Shown here: positions 62,935 through 64,000 of the stretch, piece after piece
Layout of the letters: each line of letters begins with the position of its first letter
Position numbering within the stretch: position 1 is the first letter of the stretch
From: Butyrivibrio sp. INlla14
GTDB lineage: Bacteria; Bacillota; Clostridia; Lachnospirales; Lachnospiraceae
Assembly (NCBI RefSeq): GCF_900102515.1
Contig: NZ_FMVS01000016.1
Coordinates: forward strand, 1 to 64,000
Direction of reading: 5' to 3'
DNA length: 64,000 bases
Position numbers and translations under genes: made by a program
Notes under the pieces: model-generated
What the model saw: the letters and a program-made list of their open reading frames with translations, nothing else
Told to the model about the DNA's origin: nothing
Databases searched by the model: none

Positions 62935-63615
62935 ATGGGTAAAAAGGCGCTAGTAGTAGATGATGAGAAAATAATAGTTAAGGGCATTAAGTTTAGTCTT
63001 GAGCAGGATGATATTGAAGTTGACTGTGCTTATGACGGACAGGAAGCTCTCGATAAGGCGAGAACTAGTAACTATGACATCATTCTTCTGGATGTTATGC
63101 TTCCAGTTATGTCTGGCTTTGAAGTATGCCAGCAGATCAGAGAATTTTCAAATGTTCCAATCATTATGCTGACAGCCAAGGGCGATGACATGGACAAGAT
63201 ACTTGGCCTTGAATACGGAGCGGATGATTATATTACCAAGCCTTTTAACATTCTTGAGGTTAAGGCCAGGATCAAGGCTATCATGCGTAGAGCCAATAAG
63301 AGCTCAGAGAATAAGGGTGTTATTACTTACGGTGATCTTAAGCTCCATGAAGAGTACAGAAGAGTATTTGTGGGAACCAGAGAAATCAATGTAACAAGCC
63401 GTGAGTATGAGCTTTTAGAACTTCTTGCATCAAACCCTGGCAAGATTTATTCAAGAGAAGAGCTTTTGACCACTATCTGGGGAAACGATTATCCTGGAGA
63501 TGTAAGAACTGTAGATGTTCACATCAGAAGACTTCGTGAGAAATTAGAGCCAAACCCAAGCGAGCCAAGATATGTTCGCACTAAATGGGGAAGTGGCTAT
63601 TATTTCCAGGCTTGA
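62935..63615 (+). CDS. OmpR/PhoB-family response regulator
   Basis: 226 residues. Receiver with DDE, phosphoacceptor Asp53 in LLDVMLP and the Lys in ITKPF, then a winged-helix domain ending VRTKWGSGYYFQA. It resembles WalR/YycF, but the kinase alone cannot confirm that. The adjacent kinase gene begins 12 bases later, giving a cognate pair. Confidence 0.93.
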   Translation: MGKKALVVDDEKIIVKGIKFSLEQDDIEVDCAYDGQEALDKARTSNYDIILLDVMLPVMSGFEVCQQIREFSNVPIIMLTAKGDDMDKILGLEYGADDYITKPFNILEVKARIKAIMRRANKSSENKGVITYGDLKLHEEYRRVFVGTREINVTSREYELLELLASNPGKIYSREELLTTIWGNDYPGDVRTVDVHIRRLREKLEPNPSEPRYVRTKWGSGYYFQA

Positions 63616-63627
63616 TAAGTTGACCTT

Positions 63628-64000
63628 ATGAAAAATATAGTAAATAGCATTATAACAATCTTTAAACAATTAAAAATCAAGAACATTCTAAATAGTCTTA
63701 GAGTGCGATTCTTTATAGTAGTAGCTATCACAGGTTTACTATCTTGTGTTTTCATGCACAAGATAATCCTGGCTAGCTATGAAGATCGTGCTGTCAGTGT
63801 CAAATCTACCGAGGTTCAGACTCAGCTTAAGATCTTGGCTAATCACCTTATTGTTTACAATTACTTGCAGGATCCATCCTCTGAAGTGATAAATGCAGAG
63901 CTAGATATGCTGGCTAATCTTTATGATGGACGTGTGATGGTCATAAATGACGACCTTAAGGTTGTTAAGGACACCTATAGCATCAGCCAGGGTAAGACCA
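63628..64000 (+). CDS. Sensor histidine kinase, N-terminal part (truncated by window end)
   Basis: At least 124 residues are seen. Start MKNIVNSIITIF, a helix near 30-48 (FFIVVAITGLLSCVFMH), then an extracytoplasmic sensor segment with ILANHLIVYNYLQDP and the second half of a PAS-like LANLYDGRVMVINDDLKVVKDT. This is the layout of WalK-like kinases. HAMP and kinase domains lie beyond the window. It follows its response regulator gene directly. Confidence 0.8.
   Translation, partial: MKNIVNSIITIFKQLKIKNILNSLRVRFFIVVAITGLLSCVFMHKIILASYEDRAVSVKSTEVQTQLKILANHLIVYNYLQDPSSEVINAELDMLANLYDGRVMVINDDLKVVKDTYSISQGKT

Overview
The window looks like a chromosomal segment of a Lachnospiraceae bacterium, most likely Butyrivibrio or a close relative. 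This is inferred from moderate-to-low GC, strong AGGAGG-type ribosome binding sites, Firmicutes gene order (cysS-mrnC-rlmB-sigH; rpmE-DUF1385-prmC-prfA), a DUF5721-type protein and many two-domain signalling proteins. The genus is a family-level judgement, not a computed placement. No phage, transposase or CRISPR array was seen.

Layout. 1-580 is gene-free and holds a roughly 300-bp imperfect palindrome ending just before a strong promoter. 580-5943 is a peptide/nickel-type ABC transporter operon (binding protein, two permeases, two ATPases) with a 37-residue zinc-ribbon microprotein between the permease genes. 6118-6546 is an unknown protein behind a sigma-28-like promoter. 6714-12247 carries an aroE-aroK fusion, queH, two membrane proteins (one Lgt-like) and argS. 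12441-19158 holds a MATE exporter, a periplasmic-sensor GGDEF-EAL protein, an L,D-transpeptidase and a LytS-sensor PP2C phosphatase. 19280-23413 is a run of uncharacterised, mostly membrane proteins and gene remnants. 23748-29202 contains a GNAT-RsgA fusion, an SGNH protein with a long charged tail, a TetR regulator and a divergent radical SAM gene with an apparent one-base frameshift. A tRNA-Met(CAT) lies at 29256-29329.

29541-35546 has a PAP2 phosphatase, a GH13 glycosidase, an EAL protein, an unknown protein, a GNAT and a CarD-family regulator with a structured leader and a cre-like palindrome. 35590-36205 is a 12-copy, exactly 52-bp-periodic tandem array. An AlaX-type editing protein with a pentapeptide minisatellite follows, then azlCD, ispF (with a Cys-rich tail), cysS-mrnC-rlmB-sigH, a polar amino-acid ABC transporter, rpmE, DUF1385, prmC, prfA and an Hpt protein.

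50518-64000 has a DUF5721 protein, a LacI regulator, degV, a LytTR regulator, DUF1294 and argG on the minus strand. Divergent from argG is argC-GNAT-argJ-argB-argD. The 55.5-55.7 kb gap between the two arms has four ARG-box-like sites, one covering the argC -35. argD overlaps an orphan solute-binding protein by 4 bases. comEA, an OmpR-type response regulator and a truncated histidine kinase end the window.

The most unusual items are the 52-bp array, the large palindrome, the GNAT-RsgA fusion, the minisatellite inside the AlaX domain, the one-base frameshift in the radical SAM gene, the sigma-28-linked unknown protein and the CarD leader.
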